A stretch of DNA of 64,000 bases from Homarus americanus (GCF_018991925.1 NW_024725489.1:5824226-5888225); one strand, 5' to 3'; shown: positions 43,901-55,513, counted from the first letter of the stretch. Notes: generated by a model not told the origin, from the sequence alone. Numbers and translations are program-made.

Positions 43901-44000
43901 NNNNNNNNNNNNNNNNNNNNNNNNNNNNNNNNNNNNNNNNNNNNNNNNNNNNNNNNNNNNNNNNNNNNNNNNNNNNNNNNNNNNNNNNNNNNNNNNNNNN
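43901..44000. other. Assembly gap of 100 N
   Basis: Fixed-size N run. The sequence right after it is a tandem repeat that may have stopped the assembly. Confidence 0.99.
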
Positions 44001-44105
44001 CACCCACACACCCACTCCAACAACCACCCACACACCCACTCCAACAACCACCCACACACCCACTCCAACAACCACCCACACACCCACTCCAACAACCACC
44101 CACAC
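44001..44105. repeat. 24-bp tandem repeat at contig edge
   Basis: Unit CACCCACACACCCACTCCAA plus CAAC, 4.3 copies, immediately after the gap. Absent at the matching place in copy A (15680-15690). Confidence 0.93.
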
Positions 44106-44592
44106 ACACAGTTGTATGGGATACAACTAGGTACATGCATTTTGCCCTACATCTAGTCCGATCGGTCACCCAGTGTCATTAGTCCTGTGCCATCTGTACA
44201 CCATCCAGATCAAGTGCTGCTTAACTGATGTGGGGTTGGTTAAGCAGCATTTGGGACACTAAGCTGTTGCAGTATGACATGCTTTTTCTTAGCTGACACT
44301 GAACCCCATGCTGGGTTGCACAGCAGTGATGTCACCAGTGTGCCCTGGTAGTGCCCGACAATCACTCCCTCACATGCAGAGACCCTCTGCATGCTACCCT
44401 CACCTAGTTGGAAAAAACATAAAACCAGTCATAAATAAGATAAATATATATCTCAGAGTATCAGAAATAGAAAAATCAACTGAGCATGCTTGAAAACACA
44501 CATATCGGCACTAAGATCATTTAGATTGACCAACTACATCAATTTCTATAAAAAAAATCATCCTTCGAAGGTCAATTTGGCAGCCATCTTGA

Positions 44593-44743
44593 ATAATGGC
44601 CGCCATCTTGGATTTCCAAATGGCCGCCATCTTGGATTTCCAAATGGCCGCCATCTTGGATTTCCAAATGGCCGCCATCTTGGATTTCCAAATGGCCGCC
44701 ATCTTGGATTTCCAAATGGCCGTCATCTTGGATTTCAAATTGG
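44593..44743 (+). repeat. 24-bp minisatellite within the TIR arm, ~6 units
   Basis: Unit AAATGGCCGCCATCTTGGAT plus TTCC (gives NGRHLGFP when read through). Copy A and the left arm of the same element hold only one to two units, so this is a local expansion of transposon terminal sequence. Confidence 0.93.
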
Positions 44744-45522
44744 CCAATCAGGCAGATTTGACAAGTAGCCCCTAGGGTATGATCATGCCAAATTTCATGC
44801 TTGTATCACCATTTGCACGATTTTTCCATTATCCGCTCTACTAATAATCAAAATCTTCCGCTCCGACCTCTTCCATTTATACGAGCAAGAAGGGCACGAA
44901 GATCAGAACCCAGACGGTCACGGGTGGACAGCCCAAGTAAAGAAGAGGAAGAGGAGATCCTCATCCCCATTATCACAATCACACGACCCATAGCAGCCCG
45001 CCTATCAGAAACAAGACACACCAAGAAAAAAAGACGAAACAAGAAAACAGTTACCTGACAAGACGTCCAGACAACATATCACCACCAGTCTCCTCCCTCT
45101 CCCCCTCTGCTGCCAAGGACACACGTGGGTCATACCAACAGTAAAGAGGGCCCTCAATGGACCCCCTCCCCCCCCCAGCTGTATTTGTTCCCTACGTGAG
45201 CCATTTACCGCTCTTCCCGCCCCCCACTGCCTGACACACCACCTCTTTTACTTTTTCTTTTATCCTCTTCGCCACTGACTGACTCGAATGTAGAAAAAAT
45301 GGCTCAGAAAAAAATGGCAATTTTTTTTTTACATGTTTTCACAAAAATTTTATTACGTTTGTTACTGAAACCTACTTAGTGTTACATCAACGTCATAACA
45401 TAAACCATTTATTACCTTTAACTAAAAAATTCTACCGTATGTTAGCGAAAACTATTACATAAATGAATTACAATATAGAAAATGCCACATTAAATATTAT
45501 TGTTTAAGGTTTCCAACCAATG

Positions 45523-46130
45523 TTGTAGCAAAACTACAGGAAAATCTAATTAAATTTTTAGAATGGTCTGAAAATGGTAGATGAAATTTAATGTGGACAA
45601 ATGTAAAGTACTCAGTATAGGAGATGTAAACAGATACCAGATGAACAACGTTGTTATAGAGAAATCCGACTGTGAGAAAGATTTAGGAGTAATGATAAGT
45701 AGGGATCGTAAACCAAGTAAAAAATGTGTATTTGCTCGAAACAAGGCTAATAAAGTACTTGGGTTCATAAAAGACGAGAGAGGTTACAAGACTAGAGAGG
45801 TCATCCTAAAACTATATCTTGCTCTTGTGAGACCTCAGTTGGATTACGCAGTTCAGTTCTGGTCACCGTACTACAGAATGAATATAGAATCCCTAGAAAG
45901 AATTCATGAGGAGAATGACAAGACTAATCCTTGGCATTAGGAACCTTGAGTACAGAGACAGGTTAAAGCATCTTAATTTGCACTCCCTCGAGAGACGTCG
46001 AGTTAGGGGCGATATGATCGAGGTGTATTAATGGCAGTCAGGGCTAAACAAAGGTGATATAACAAGTTACCAAACTTCATCTTTAACTCAAATACGCTGG
46101 ATAGCTTCAAATATAGGCTCGCTAGCTCAT
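45523..46130 (+). pseudogene. CR1-like LINE RT C-terminal fragment (copy C)
   Basis: Same fragment as 17091-17700, with the MKFNVDKCKVLSIGD and YLALVRPQLDYAVQFWSPYY motifs almost unchanged. Confidence 0.85.
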
Positions 46131-46149
46131 TTGTGGTTCGTGAGCTCGA

Positions 46150-46364
46150 AGTATAATTTGTTGTACTGGCTCTGTTGCACACTGTTGACATTACTGGCTC
46201 TGTTAAACACTGTTGACAAGTACTGGGCATGTACTGGCTCTGTTACACACTGCTGGCAAGTACTGGGCATGTACTGGCTCTGTTACACACTGTTGGCAAG
46301 TACTGGGCATGTACTGGCTCTGTTACACACTGTTGGCAAGTACCTGGCATGTACTGGCTCTATG
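46150..46364. repeat. ~40-bp minisatellite derived from a LINE tail (copy C)
   Basis: Units as at 17815-18075; interrupted by the element at 46365 and resumed at 47620-47740. Confidence 0.85.
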
Positions 46365-47613
46365 AGTAAAAACTCACATGAAGAGGATTACATATGAATA
46401 CACGTCCCATATAAGTAACTCATCCTATGGATAGCTCTGACAAAAACTCACGTGACCTGGGGGAGGCCTAGCAGGTGATTCTGGACTGTCTATGGGAGAC
46501 TGCTTAACTGGGACACAGGTGTCGGGAGGGAGTCTCCCTCCCGACCGGAGGATGGGCTTGCGCGACTCTCCCCTCGGTTGATGGACCCGTCTGGCACCTC
46601 CAGCTGTGGTGGGCTTCCTCCTGTGATCCCTCTGTGTGTGTGTGTGTCTCCCGAGGGAGGGCTACGACGTCCTATATATTGGGAGAAGAGCCGGTAGATG
46701 ATCACTAATGCTGACTGGATGGCGGCGAGGGGTCCCCTTACATTTGACCTCGCTAATGTAGGGTCAGGTCTGGTCTTTTTCTGAGATGTAAGCTGTGGTT
46801 TGACAACCCATCACTACGCCTCCCGTCAAGACTAAAGCTTTCATGCTCAGAGAACTGATGACACATATAGACAGTAACATCATGTGCAGTATCTAATATA
46901 GTCCCTGAGGCGATAATGCATCCTCACATTTTACAAACAATAACCTTAGAGATGTTTGTTTTTCTACTCGCTTACAGTAGTTTGATCTGACAAAGCTTAC
47001 TGTACCCTCCGCCAAGATTAAAGCTTCTATGCCAGGAGAAAAAATAAATAAAACACATACACAGTAAGTGAACATAGAGTGAGCTAAAGATCCTTCATAT
47101 CTAGCATAGTATCCGAGGCAAACTTGCAAATCACATTCTACAAACAATAACTGGTGTTACATTGCCTTACCAGGCCGTGTCAAAATAATAATTCGTCCCA
47201 CTCAGTAATATGTCTACAGCATTGCGTTTGGTAATACAAAACGTTGATCAAATGAACTCATAGAAAAAGTGACTAATCTTTCTTAAAAAACATTCTTTGT
47301 AGTACATCTCTAAGGTAATTGTTTGTAAAATGTGAGAATCAGTGTCTAGTAACGTAAATATAATGTCCTAGTAAATTCGATAGAAGGTGTTATTAATGTG
47401 TCCATGTCATTGTCGTAATTAATAAACAGTTGTAACGAAGCAGTGTTTGAGAAGCCGTCCTTAAGAACGTAATAGATGTGTGTTGACGTATAAGATAAGT
47501 GTATTGACAGTGTAATTAACTAACACGGCCACGCTACCAAACTCTTCCTCTCTTTACATTTCTCTTACTAAATATTCTACCTATATGTAATCCTCTTCGT
47601 GTGAGTTTTTACT
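46365..47613. mobile_element. 1.25-kb element with 31-bp terminal inverted repeats
   Basis: AGTAAAAACTCACATGAAGA...GGATTACATAT (46365-46395) is repeated in inverse at 47583-47613 with one mismatch. The equivalent site in copy A is unoccupied minisatellite. The interior contains two separated pieces of family D1 in opposite orientation (46391-46860 and 47160-47560) and a roughly 200-bp diverged tandem duplication (46820-47160). No coding sequence was recognised and no clean target duplication seen. Confidence 0.8.
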
Positions 47614-47739
47614 AATTATAGCTGTTACACACTGTTGACAAGTACCTGGCATGTACTGGCTCTGTTACGCACTGTTGGCAAGTAGCTGGCATGTACTGGC
47701 TCTGTTACGCACTGTTGGCAAGTAGCTGGCATGTACTGG

Positions 47740-48130
47740 CTCCAGAATATATCTAAACCTACTACAGTGTTGGTCAAGTGTGACCTTGAAAGAGCTCACA
47801 CTTGGTACTGTCACAATACTGCCAGGTTGTTCCAAGAGTTCACAACTCTCTCCGAAAAAGTAAGCCCTCACTTTTTTCTGGACTTGTGGCTTCTTCAACC
47901 TTGAGTTGTAACCCCTTGTGGAGTGTGCGTCTGCCAGCTCCAGGTTTGGGCACTCGACTGAGTTGTGTCCTTTGAGATGTTTATATATATCAATTAGGTC
48001 ACCCCTTGCCTGTTTGTAGTATAAGCTAGGCAGTTGCAGGCGTTCTAATCTCTCTGGGTAGCTGAGGTGCCGAAGTGCAGGCACCAGTCTGGTGGCCCTA
48101 CTTTGGTCTGGTTACGCTTACGCCCCCCTG
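47740..48130 (-). pseudogene. CR1-like LINE ORF2 C-terminal fragment (copy C)
   Basis: Matches 18076-18470, including MPALRHLSYPERLERLQLPS and KVRAYFFGESCELLEQ. Confidence 0.85.
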
Positions 48131-48904
48131 TAACACGCTTAATCGGGCTCTTATGTGATTTTACTGAATGAATATCTGTGTATCTGTAAATCTATATGTT
48201 TATCTCTATATATATATGGAAATATAGAAATGTTTATCTCTGTATCTATTTGTATATATATCTACAATGCGTCTAGTTATTGATCTACAACAAAGCACTG
48301 GTAACACCTTTAATAAGTGTGTACGTCACCATATTTTCTTTTAACATATCTTCGTGCCATTTCAAACTCTTCGCCTAAACATAAACCGTTTCTATAACAT
48401 TTCGTTCTTTACCTTCACTTAAAAACCATAAAGAACTATATAAAACTTTTTATGTTTGTATTATCCGTTTCTCTTCAATTTCTTTCTTCACCGTCATATA
48501 AAACATTATATAAGAACTGCTGCGATACGTCGTGGTGATTGCTGACATAAGCAACTAGCTGACCAAATTATATTAACATGAGTTACCACCACCTATTGTA
48601 CCCTAATTTTCTCGTTTAAAATAGTCAAGAATCATTTGATATAGCGATATGATTATTTTTATTATATTTACACCCATCTCTCTCTATATATATAGCTTAG
48701 TGATTATGGGTAATAGTTATATGATAAAAAAAATAATTTGGATGGTCGTGTGTGTATGACAATATCTGGTGAGAACTGGCAACTGATGCGGGAGTTTGTG
48801 TTGACGAGAGTGACTAGTCGTTTAGGTCCAGTCCAGCCTTATAACAGGTAGGGGATAGATATAGTGACTCAGTGCTTCGATCGCTCTACGACTCTAAACG
48901 GTAC

Positions 48905-49425
48905 AACCATCCAATGCGTTAGGTGTGTGTGTATTGGTCGTGCGTCAGGTGTGTGTGTGTGTGTGTGAGTGTGTTGGTCGTGCGTCAGGTGTGTGTTGGT
49001 CGTGCATCAGGTGTGTCGGTTGTGCGTCAGGTGTGTGTTGGTCGTGCGTCAGGTGTGTGTGTGTGTGTGTGTTGGTCGTGCATCAGGTGTGTGGGTGTGT
49101 TGGTCGTGCATCAGGTGTGTGTGTTAGTGTTGGTCGTGTCAGGTGTGTGTGTGTTGGTCGTGCATCAGGTGTGTGTCGGTTGTGCGTCAGGTGTGTGTGT
49201 GTGTGTGTGTGGTCGTGTGTCAGGTGTGTGTGTGTGTGGTCGTGCATCAGGTGTGTGTCGGTTGTGCGTCAGGTGTGTGTGTGTGTGTGTTGGCCGTGCA
49301 TTAGGTGTGTGTTAACCATGCATCAGGTGTGTGTTGGTGTTGGTCGTGTATCAGGTGTGTGTGTGTGTTGGTCGTGCATCAGGTGTGTGTGTGTGTGTTG
49401 GTCGTGCATCAGGTGTATGTATATA
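48905..49425 (+). repeat. TG-rich minisatellite (copy C)
   Basis: Same GGTCGTGCGTCAGG / TG-run units as 19575-20740, shorter and uninterrupted. Confidence 0.93.
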
Positions 49426-49432
49426 TGTTTGT

Positions 49433-49600
49433 CGCGACCTGTGCTGTAATAGTCAGCATGCTCGCCTCGCCAGTGAGTGGACCAGGGTTCGATCCCCGGG
49501 CAGGGTGAAACTATGGACAAGTTTCTTTACGCCATTTGCCTCTGTCTACCCAGCAGTAATTGGAGACCTGGGTGTTAATCGATTTGCGGATCGTGTTCCG
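49433..49600 (+). mobile_element. tRNA-derived SINE-like element
   Basis: GCGACCTGTGCTGTAATAGT then CAGCATGCTCGCCTCGCCAG and the B-box GGTTCGATCCCCGGGCAGG give a tRNA-like head with A- and B-box spacing. A body with GATTTGCGGATCGTGTTCCG follows. It is distinct from the tRNA-Ala SINE at 32571. Confidence 0.65.
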
Positions 49601-49660
49601 GGGTAATGGTTAGCCAGTGCAGTTGACAAGTTGTCCGGTCTTCTCGGACTATTCCTTAAA

Positions 49661-50000
49661 CACTGGGTCATGCAGCTCGTTAACTCAGGGTGTGTTTGTT
49701 GTGTTGGCGACAGTTTCTGCACCTTAAACACTGGGTCATGCTGCTCGTTAACTCAGGGTGTGGTTGTTGTGTTGGCGACAGCTTCTGCACCTTTAACACT
49801 GGGTCATGCAGCTCGTTAACTCAGGGTGTGGTTGTTGTGTTGGCGACAGCTTCTACACCTTAAACACTGGGTCATGCAGCTCGTTAACTCAGGGTGTGTT
49901 TGTTGTGTTGGCGACAGTTTCTGCACCTTAAACACTGGGTCATGCTGCTCGTTAACTCAGGGTGTGGTTGTTGTGTTGGCGACAGCTTCTGCACCTTTAA
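49661..50000 (+). repeat. 68-bp tandem repeat, five units (copy C)
   Basis: Units start CACTGGGTCATGC at 49661, 49729, 49797, 49865 and 49933, exactly 68 bp apart. Sequence variants (GTGTTTG/CAGTTTC in units 1 and 4; CTGCTCG in 2 and 5) show a three-unit (204-bp) higher-order repeat. Confidence 0.95.
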
Positions 50001-50141
50001 CAAATTCATGCCTCGGTGACCCTAAGGCCGACCATCCTCGTTACACGAGGGGCAATTATTATGTATGTATGTATGTGTGTATGTATGTATGTGTGTATGT
50101 ATGTATTGTTAGGTAAAAGCCCTGTAGGATCACCTGAATAA

Positions 50142-50245
50142 TCGCCACCCCAGCTTATCTCACTTAAAGATTAACCCTGGCACTATTAAGGGGAGAGGTT
50201 ACGATGGTTACTCTTTAAAGTGAAATAAGCTGGGGTGGCGACTCT
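50142..50245. repeat. Inverted repeat (hairpin), ~30-bp arms
   Basis: CGCCACCCCAGCTTATCTCA and CACTTAAAG at the left pair with CTTTAAAGTG and AATAAGCTGGGGTGGCG at the right around a roughly 40-bp loop. The matching region of copy A (23520-23600) has lost much of the left arm. Confidence 0.8.
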
Positions 50246-50760
50246 TCAACTGATCCGCCCTTAGTCTCTTATACAAGTCTCTCAGTAAATATTTGTAAAG
50301 CCAGTGTCGTAATTCTAAACACGTCCTTATTAGTTTGACCTGGAAAGGCATAAGTTAGGATACGATAATCACTAAGGATATTGAGTATGTTAGATATGGA
50401 ATAATTGTAAGTTTGGCGTCACGTGGGAGAGGGTGTTCTTGGGGCAGTGAGAAACCCGCATTGGGAGAGAGAGGCAGGCGGGTAATGTTAAATGGGAAAC
50501 AGTGTTACGTTCAACCTTGACTTGCTAGTTTTGTATCACAACCTTGAATTTGGGTTATGTTTAGTTCTTTGGATTTTCCTGCTTCCGTTTCCCTTCATCT
50601 ATATATTGAAAATAATAGGCAACTTAATTACTGTACTTCTATATTTTCTGTAGCTACAGTATTTAGGAATGGCAGCACGACCAGCCAGCACTGAGGACGA
50701 ATGCCTTAAACAAGCCTCGCTCTCCTCTTCTCAGGCCCCACACAGCCACACCCTCTCCTA

Positions 50761-51229
50761 CCTCCCCCAAGACGCCCATTGTTCAAAACTCCATTATTTC
50801 GTTACTATAACACCTTTGGCATTGATATTTGTAACCCAAGATGACCGGACCTAAATCCAGTAGAAATAACTTGTTGTGGGCTCATAGTTGTGTGTTAATG
50901 GTAAGAAGACTGCAACGAGTGAGTGCATCACCTGGAGGATATAATATGATATATCCTTATAGTAATTGATTTCCTTGTGTTTTTTGTGTATTTATTTATT
51001 TATTTATTATTTCAATTATTCATCTAGACAGTGCTGGTATACAAACAATACACCAAGACAGGTTAGGTATACAGGTACAGTGAACATGATCACTTAATGT
51101 ATGGTACGAAAGATAATGTGGCCCTAATCACTTATATTCTCATCAGATAAATTCAGTTCAAGGTGAGACGCTGCTTCAGTACTGTATGTTGTGTGAATAA
51201 CAGTACACGGAATATTATGCCTTTGGTGC
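50761..51229. other. Unassigned stretch
   Basis: No homologies seen, apart from a TTTA microsatellite at 50985-51010. Confidence 0.4.
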
Positions 51230-51354
51230 TTTTTACTTTTACTTTACTTTTATCCTCTTCACCACTGATCGGCTCGTTAGCCGCTTGGGCGATCGGTCAA
51301 GTCTCTGTTACGCACTGTTGGCAAGTACTAGAGATGCACTGGCTCCTGAATGTA

Positions 51355-51566
51355 CAGTCTCGTTCAAGATTCTTCGAACTGCTGGAGACAGCTGGCAACT
51401 CAGGTCCGTTTGGTTACTATTGTGCGAAGTAAAAAATATGAATGATTGTATAAGGTTATTGGTTGGGCTTTCTTGTTTCGTGTTCTATACTACGTACTAT
51501 AGTAAACAAACGGACTTGAGTTGCAAGCTGTCTCCAGCAGAGTTCGAAGAATCTTGAACGAGACTG
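51355..51566. mobile_element. 212-bp foldback MITE, TA target
   Basis: CAGTCTCGTTCAAGATTCTT... and its inverse form ~70-bp arms (including CGAACT(CT)GCTGGAGACAGC and CCGTTTG.TTACTA). TA flanks both ends. The flanks join in the LINE tail (GAATGTA/CCTGAAC). Typical of Tc1/mariner or pogo MITEs. Confidence 0.88.
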
Positions 51567-51715
51567 TACCTGAACCTGCTCCAGTGTTGGTCAAATCTGG
51601 TCTTGAAAGAGCTCACACTCGTGCCATCACAACACTTTCTGGCAGATTGTTCCAAGAGTTCACAACTCTCACTCCGAAAAAATTTGCCCTCACAGTTTTC
51701 TGGACCTACGGCTTT

Positions 51716-51763
51716 TTCAATCTTGAGGTGTGACCCCTTGTGGAGTCACACCTCAAGATTGAA
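51716..51763. repeat. Perfect 19-bp-arm palindrome in the LINE tail
   Basis: TTCAATCTTGAGGTGTGAC (51716-51734) is inverted exactly at 51745-51763 around a 10-bp centre. Other copies of this LINE have different sequence in place of the right arm, so the arm was created by local inverse copying. Confidence 0.85.
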
Positions 51764-51803
51764 GAAGGTAAGGATACTTGACTGAGTAGTGCTCCTTGAG
51801 ATG

Positions 51804-53073
51804 CTAATACACCTCAATTAGGTCGCCCCTTGCCCGTCTGTAGTATAAGCTAGGCAAGTTCAGGCGCTCCAATCTCTCAGGGTAGTTGAGGTGCTGAAGT
51901 GCAGGCACCAGTCTGGTTGCCCTCCTTTGAACATTTTCAATCGACTGACAGTCCCTAGCATATCTCGGGGACCAGACGGGGTGACAGTACTCCAGATAGG
52001 GAAACACTTCACTCTTGAAGATCGTTACGGGGGACAGACCGTCTAGATATCTGAACGACCTTTTTATAAGACCCAATAATTTATTTGCCTGATTTACCTT
52101 CTCGCAATGGCCCGAGAACTTCAGCTCATTGTCAACATACAGCCCTAGGTCCTTCTCACATTCAGTCTCAAATAGTGCAGTTTCTTCATCCCGTTGGGAC
52201 ATATGATACGCCTCCTTACAATTTGTACGCCCCAGGTGCATCCTCTTACACTTCGTGACATTGAATCTCAGCAGCCATTTCTTTGACCATTCTTGGAGCT
52301 CACAGAGATCCTTCTGGAGCTCTTCACATTCCGCTTGGTTCTTGATTTCTCGAAATAACATGGCGTCATCTGCAAACATTTGTATGGGGGAGTGTACAAC
52401 TTCAGGCATGTCATTTATGAAACAAACAAGCAACAGCGGGCCCAATACACTGCCCTGTGGTACCCCGCTTGTGACAGGTACAGATGATTATTTCGTGCCA
52501 TTAATCACCACACACTGCTTACGGTCATGCAGAGTCTTTTACCCACACTAGGACATTTCCCCGAATTCTGTACCCTTCCAGTTTGATTTCAGCCTTTCAT
52601 GGGTTACTCTGTCAAAAGCTTTGGCAAAATCCAGGTATATATTGTCGATATTACCACCCCGTTCCAGAATATGGGTCCAAATATCCAATACCTTGAACAA
52701 TTGTGTTAAGCAGGAGTGCCCCGGCATAAAACTGTTTTGGCATTCCTTTTCAAGGTTGTTTCGTAGTTGATGTTCCATCGCGGCTTCTCTGATAATACTC
52801 TCTAGTACTTTACATATTATGCTGGTCAGGCTCACTGGTTTATAGTTGTTTCGTCGAGTGATGATCGTCCATCTTGAAGATAGGACTCACTCACATAAGC
52901 TATTTTCCAATCACTGTGGACCTTTTGTTCATTACAGAACAGGGTCTTCAGGGGCTCGGCAAGCTCGTTGCACAACTCTCTTAGCACTTTGGGATGCACC
53001 ATGTCAGGGCCGGAACATTTATGGACCTTTAGCCTGGACAGTTTATTTCTAATACCCTTTTTGTGAACACAAT
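51804..53073 (-). pseudogene. CR1-like LINE ORF2: reverse transcriptase and C-terminus
   Basis: Segments in order: SRLKVHKCSGPDMVHPKVLR, MSLTSIICKVLESIIREAAM, QNSFMPGHSCLTQL, NIDNIYLDFAKAFDRV (catalytic Asp), MGPLLLVCFINDMPE and SPIQMFADDAMLFR (the FADD catalytic box). Then LQEWSKKWLLRFNVTKCKRM, CHPVWSPRYARDCQSIENVQ and the ERLERLNLPSLYYRRARGDL C-terminal region. Frameshifts separate the pieces. Confidence 0.9.
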
Positions 53074-53084
53074 GTGGGTCAGTG

Positions 53085-53890
53085 TGTAATGGTCATGATA
53101 AGAGCTAACCTGAAAACCTTAAGGATTCATATTACGCTCAAACGTCCACAAAACCTTCCGAGTCCCCCAGTGGAAACGTCCCCCGTTTTCTCTGTTTCCC
53201 CCGCCTTTGTCTATGGGAGCAGACGCTGTATGCTGGGACCTGTTGCCATCCATTCCTTTGTAATCAATTTAATTTTGCTTTCGATAGCTGAGTCAGAGCA
53301 TTGTTAGTGAAGATAATAGTAGAGAATGAAAAGGAGTTCATAGTCTCAATTTCAACGTCAGAGGGTACCGTAAACTAATTCATTGGAATAGGAGTAGCTG
53401 GACTCCCTGGCCTAGTTTGAGTGAGGGCGCCGCGGGCATTTTAACCGTTAGTAAGTGCCCGTCCCTTCATCCATACAGGTATGCCATTCCACGCTGTGTT
53501 GTAATTTGCCCTTCTTTAAGTGATTTGACCCAATTGATAGTTGATTGTGCAAGTGTTACAGTAACGTAGTTGATATGCTCTGAGTAAAGTCATATTTACG
53601 TCTTTAACGTCCCCTGAAACGTGTTGTTGTTGTCACCAGTTAGTAAGTGCCCGTCCCTTCATCCATACAGGTCCCTAACGCAGCCTAGGCCGTGTCTGTA
53701 GGGTGGATGTTGTATCCGCTATGTCTGGGGACATGTCCGAGGTCCAGTAGGATCAGTTACCTTCGTGAGACCCGGCCGTCAGACACTTCAGACCACCTAT
53801 AGCCCCCATAGCTGGCTCGTCTGGCCCTAACGCTCGGTCCACGAGGTGACCCTGGACCACCAAGCCACACACCACTACCAGCCCCCATCA
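53085..53890 (+). repeat. 5' LTR of the LARD-like element
   Basis: Near-identical to 56849-57653. It contains an internal direct repeat of TTAGTAAGTGCCCGTCCC plus TTCATCCATACAGG (at about 53449 and 53640). Followed by TTGGTGGATGAGTG, where a TGG-starting tRNA primer site would lie; I could not name the tRNA. Confidence 0.93.
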
Positions 53891-55513
53891 TTGGTGGATG
53901 AGTGTCTACCTCAGTAGGGCTATATTTGTGTGGTGGAATTAACCCACTGGGATCTCCAGAGTTCGTCAGATAGTACTCCATGGTGGCTGGACCCCATGGC
54001 TGTTGCTTGAGTATCACTCCTGACGACTGAGTGTTGTAGTGGCAGTTGCCTAGTATTTATGGTGCTAAGTGACTATCCTAGTTGTGCTATTGAGTATGTC
54101 CACCCAGTAGGGTTGGAAGGGTATTGAATATGTCCACCCAGTAATGGTGTGAGTATGTTGAGCCTGAGGGCCTAGTAATAGATTTCGTCTGTTAGTACAA
54201 ACCAATTCTTTCTTCTAATTTCATATTCATGTTTAAATAAACTTTGTATTTGTATAATTGTGTATATTATTTACCTACAGTATTTACCGTTATTTCTTCC
54301 CTATTGCTTGATACTATCATTACACCTACCCACGAGCCTCCTATCGTCACGCTACCAATGGTGATATATAAAAGTAAAAGGAATTGTTACTGGCACACAG
54401 GCCCTCATGAAGGGTGGCAGTAGCAGCCCTCATAAATGGTGGCAGCTCAAGCCCTCATAAATGGTGGCAGCTATGGTGATGTAATGAACATAGTATCGAG
54501 TTGGGAGGAATGACTGTGATACTGTAGTTTAACTGAGTTATAACCATTTCTCTGTACGGGTATTTAATAACCATTCCACTGTAACTAATGAGTATTTCAG
54601 ATTGCTAATGATTTTGTTCCATATTTTTCCGAGGTACAGCTTTTTGTGGTGGTTTGCAGAGAAAGTGAAATAAGTTCAAAGAAATACCTTGGAGTTAGGT
54701 TAGAAAAGTCTTGTTTAAAGTAAAAGGAAACCTGCAACAATAACTTGTAGAGTGTGAATAAGGTTCATTAATATTGGAAGAATTTTGATATGTAACAATC
54801 TGCCCAAAATTTTTTTTTCCGTTGTTAACTCAGTATTACTTACAGACAGTGAATACATGTTTGGGCCGTGGCACTAGTTGTGAAATGTTCCATCGTGGGA
54901 GTGCCCAGTGTTTTAATTCTGAGTGCTAACAGAAGCATTGCACTATATGCAAAGGTTAAGTGGATGCTAATTCTGCATTTGTAATATTCTTTAGTTATGT
55001 GTTAGGTAGGATATATATTCCATTTACTTAATATCTCGAGGCATTTTACAGTTCCTACTATTAATATTCCTATGTATACGCTATAATTTTAAAGTTATTT
55101 TAACCAGGTGCTAACGGGTCATTATTTTGTGTAACGTATGTTATGTGAACTCTAATGCCAGTATACTTTCAGAATACAGTATTATATATGTGAGGACCTT
55201 ATGGTGATACGGTATATGGAAAATGTTATACAAGTGTATGGACCCAGAATTGTGAGTACGGAAATTCGTGAAGTGTTCACGCAGTGTTGCACCATACTGA
55301 GTCTGTGAATGGCAAAGTGTCTAAGTGAATTTTTGATGCCATAATATTATCTTTGGGGAGATTAATAATCTGAACAGTAGTTTGAATAGTGGATGCATGG
55401 AGTGTTAGTCGTATTGCAGAAAATCAGTACCAGTCCTTGGGTCTTGAGTGAGCACTGTGCATGTATTGTATTTACAGTGGGGTATACCTGTAGTATTGAT
55501 TTGTTGTAACACA
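53891..55513 (+). other. LARD interior, left part, non-coding
   Basis: No coding homology. Short repeats of GTCCACCCAGTA at 54097-54145, and CCCTCATAAATGGTGGCAG occurring in near copies at 54408-54470. Confidence 0.6.

Larger units (their letters stand above)
44106..50760 (+). repeat. Long duplicated segment, copy C (starts at the assembly gap)
   Basis: Collinear partner of 15690-24056. It includes the TIR arm (44461-44830), LINE fragments (45523-46130 plus; 47740-48130 minus), the TG minisatellite, the SINE head and the 68-bp repeats. It carries an extra element (46365-47613) and lacks two insertions found in copy A. Confidence 0.93.

Noticed and set aside
43746..44169. Frames across the second gap (VGVWVV or PTPTTTH repeats)
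   Set aside because: They run through N bases and a 24-bp repeat; not coding.
48923..49606. CRISPR-like regular repeats or Cys-rich proteins in the copy C minisatellite
   Set aside because: Units are contiguous and length-variable with no unique spacers, and this is eukaryotic DNA.
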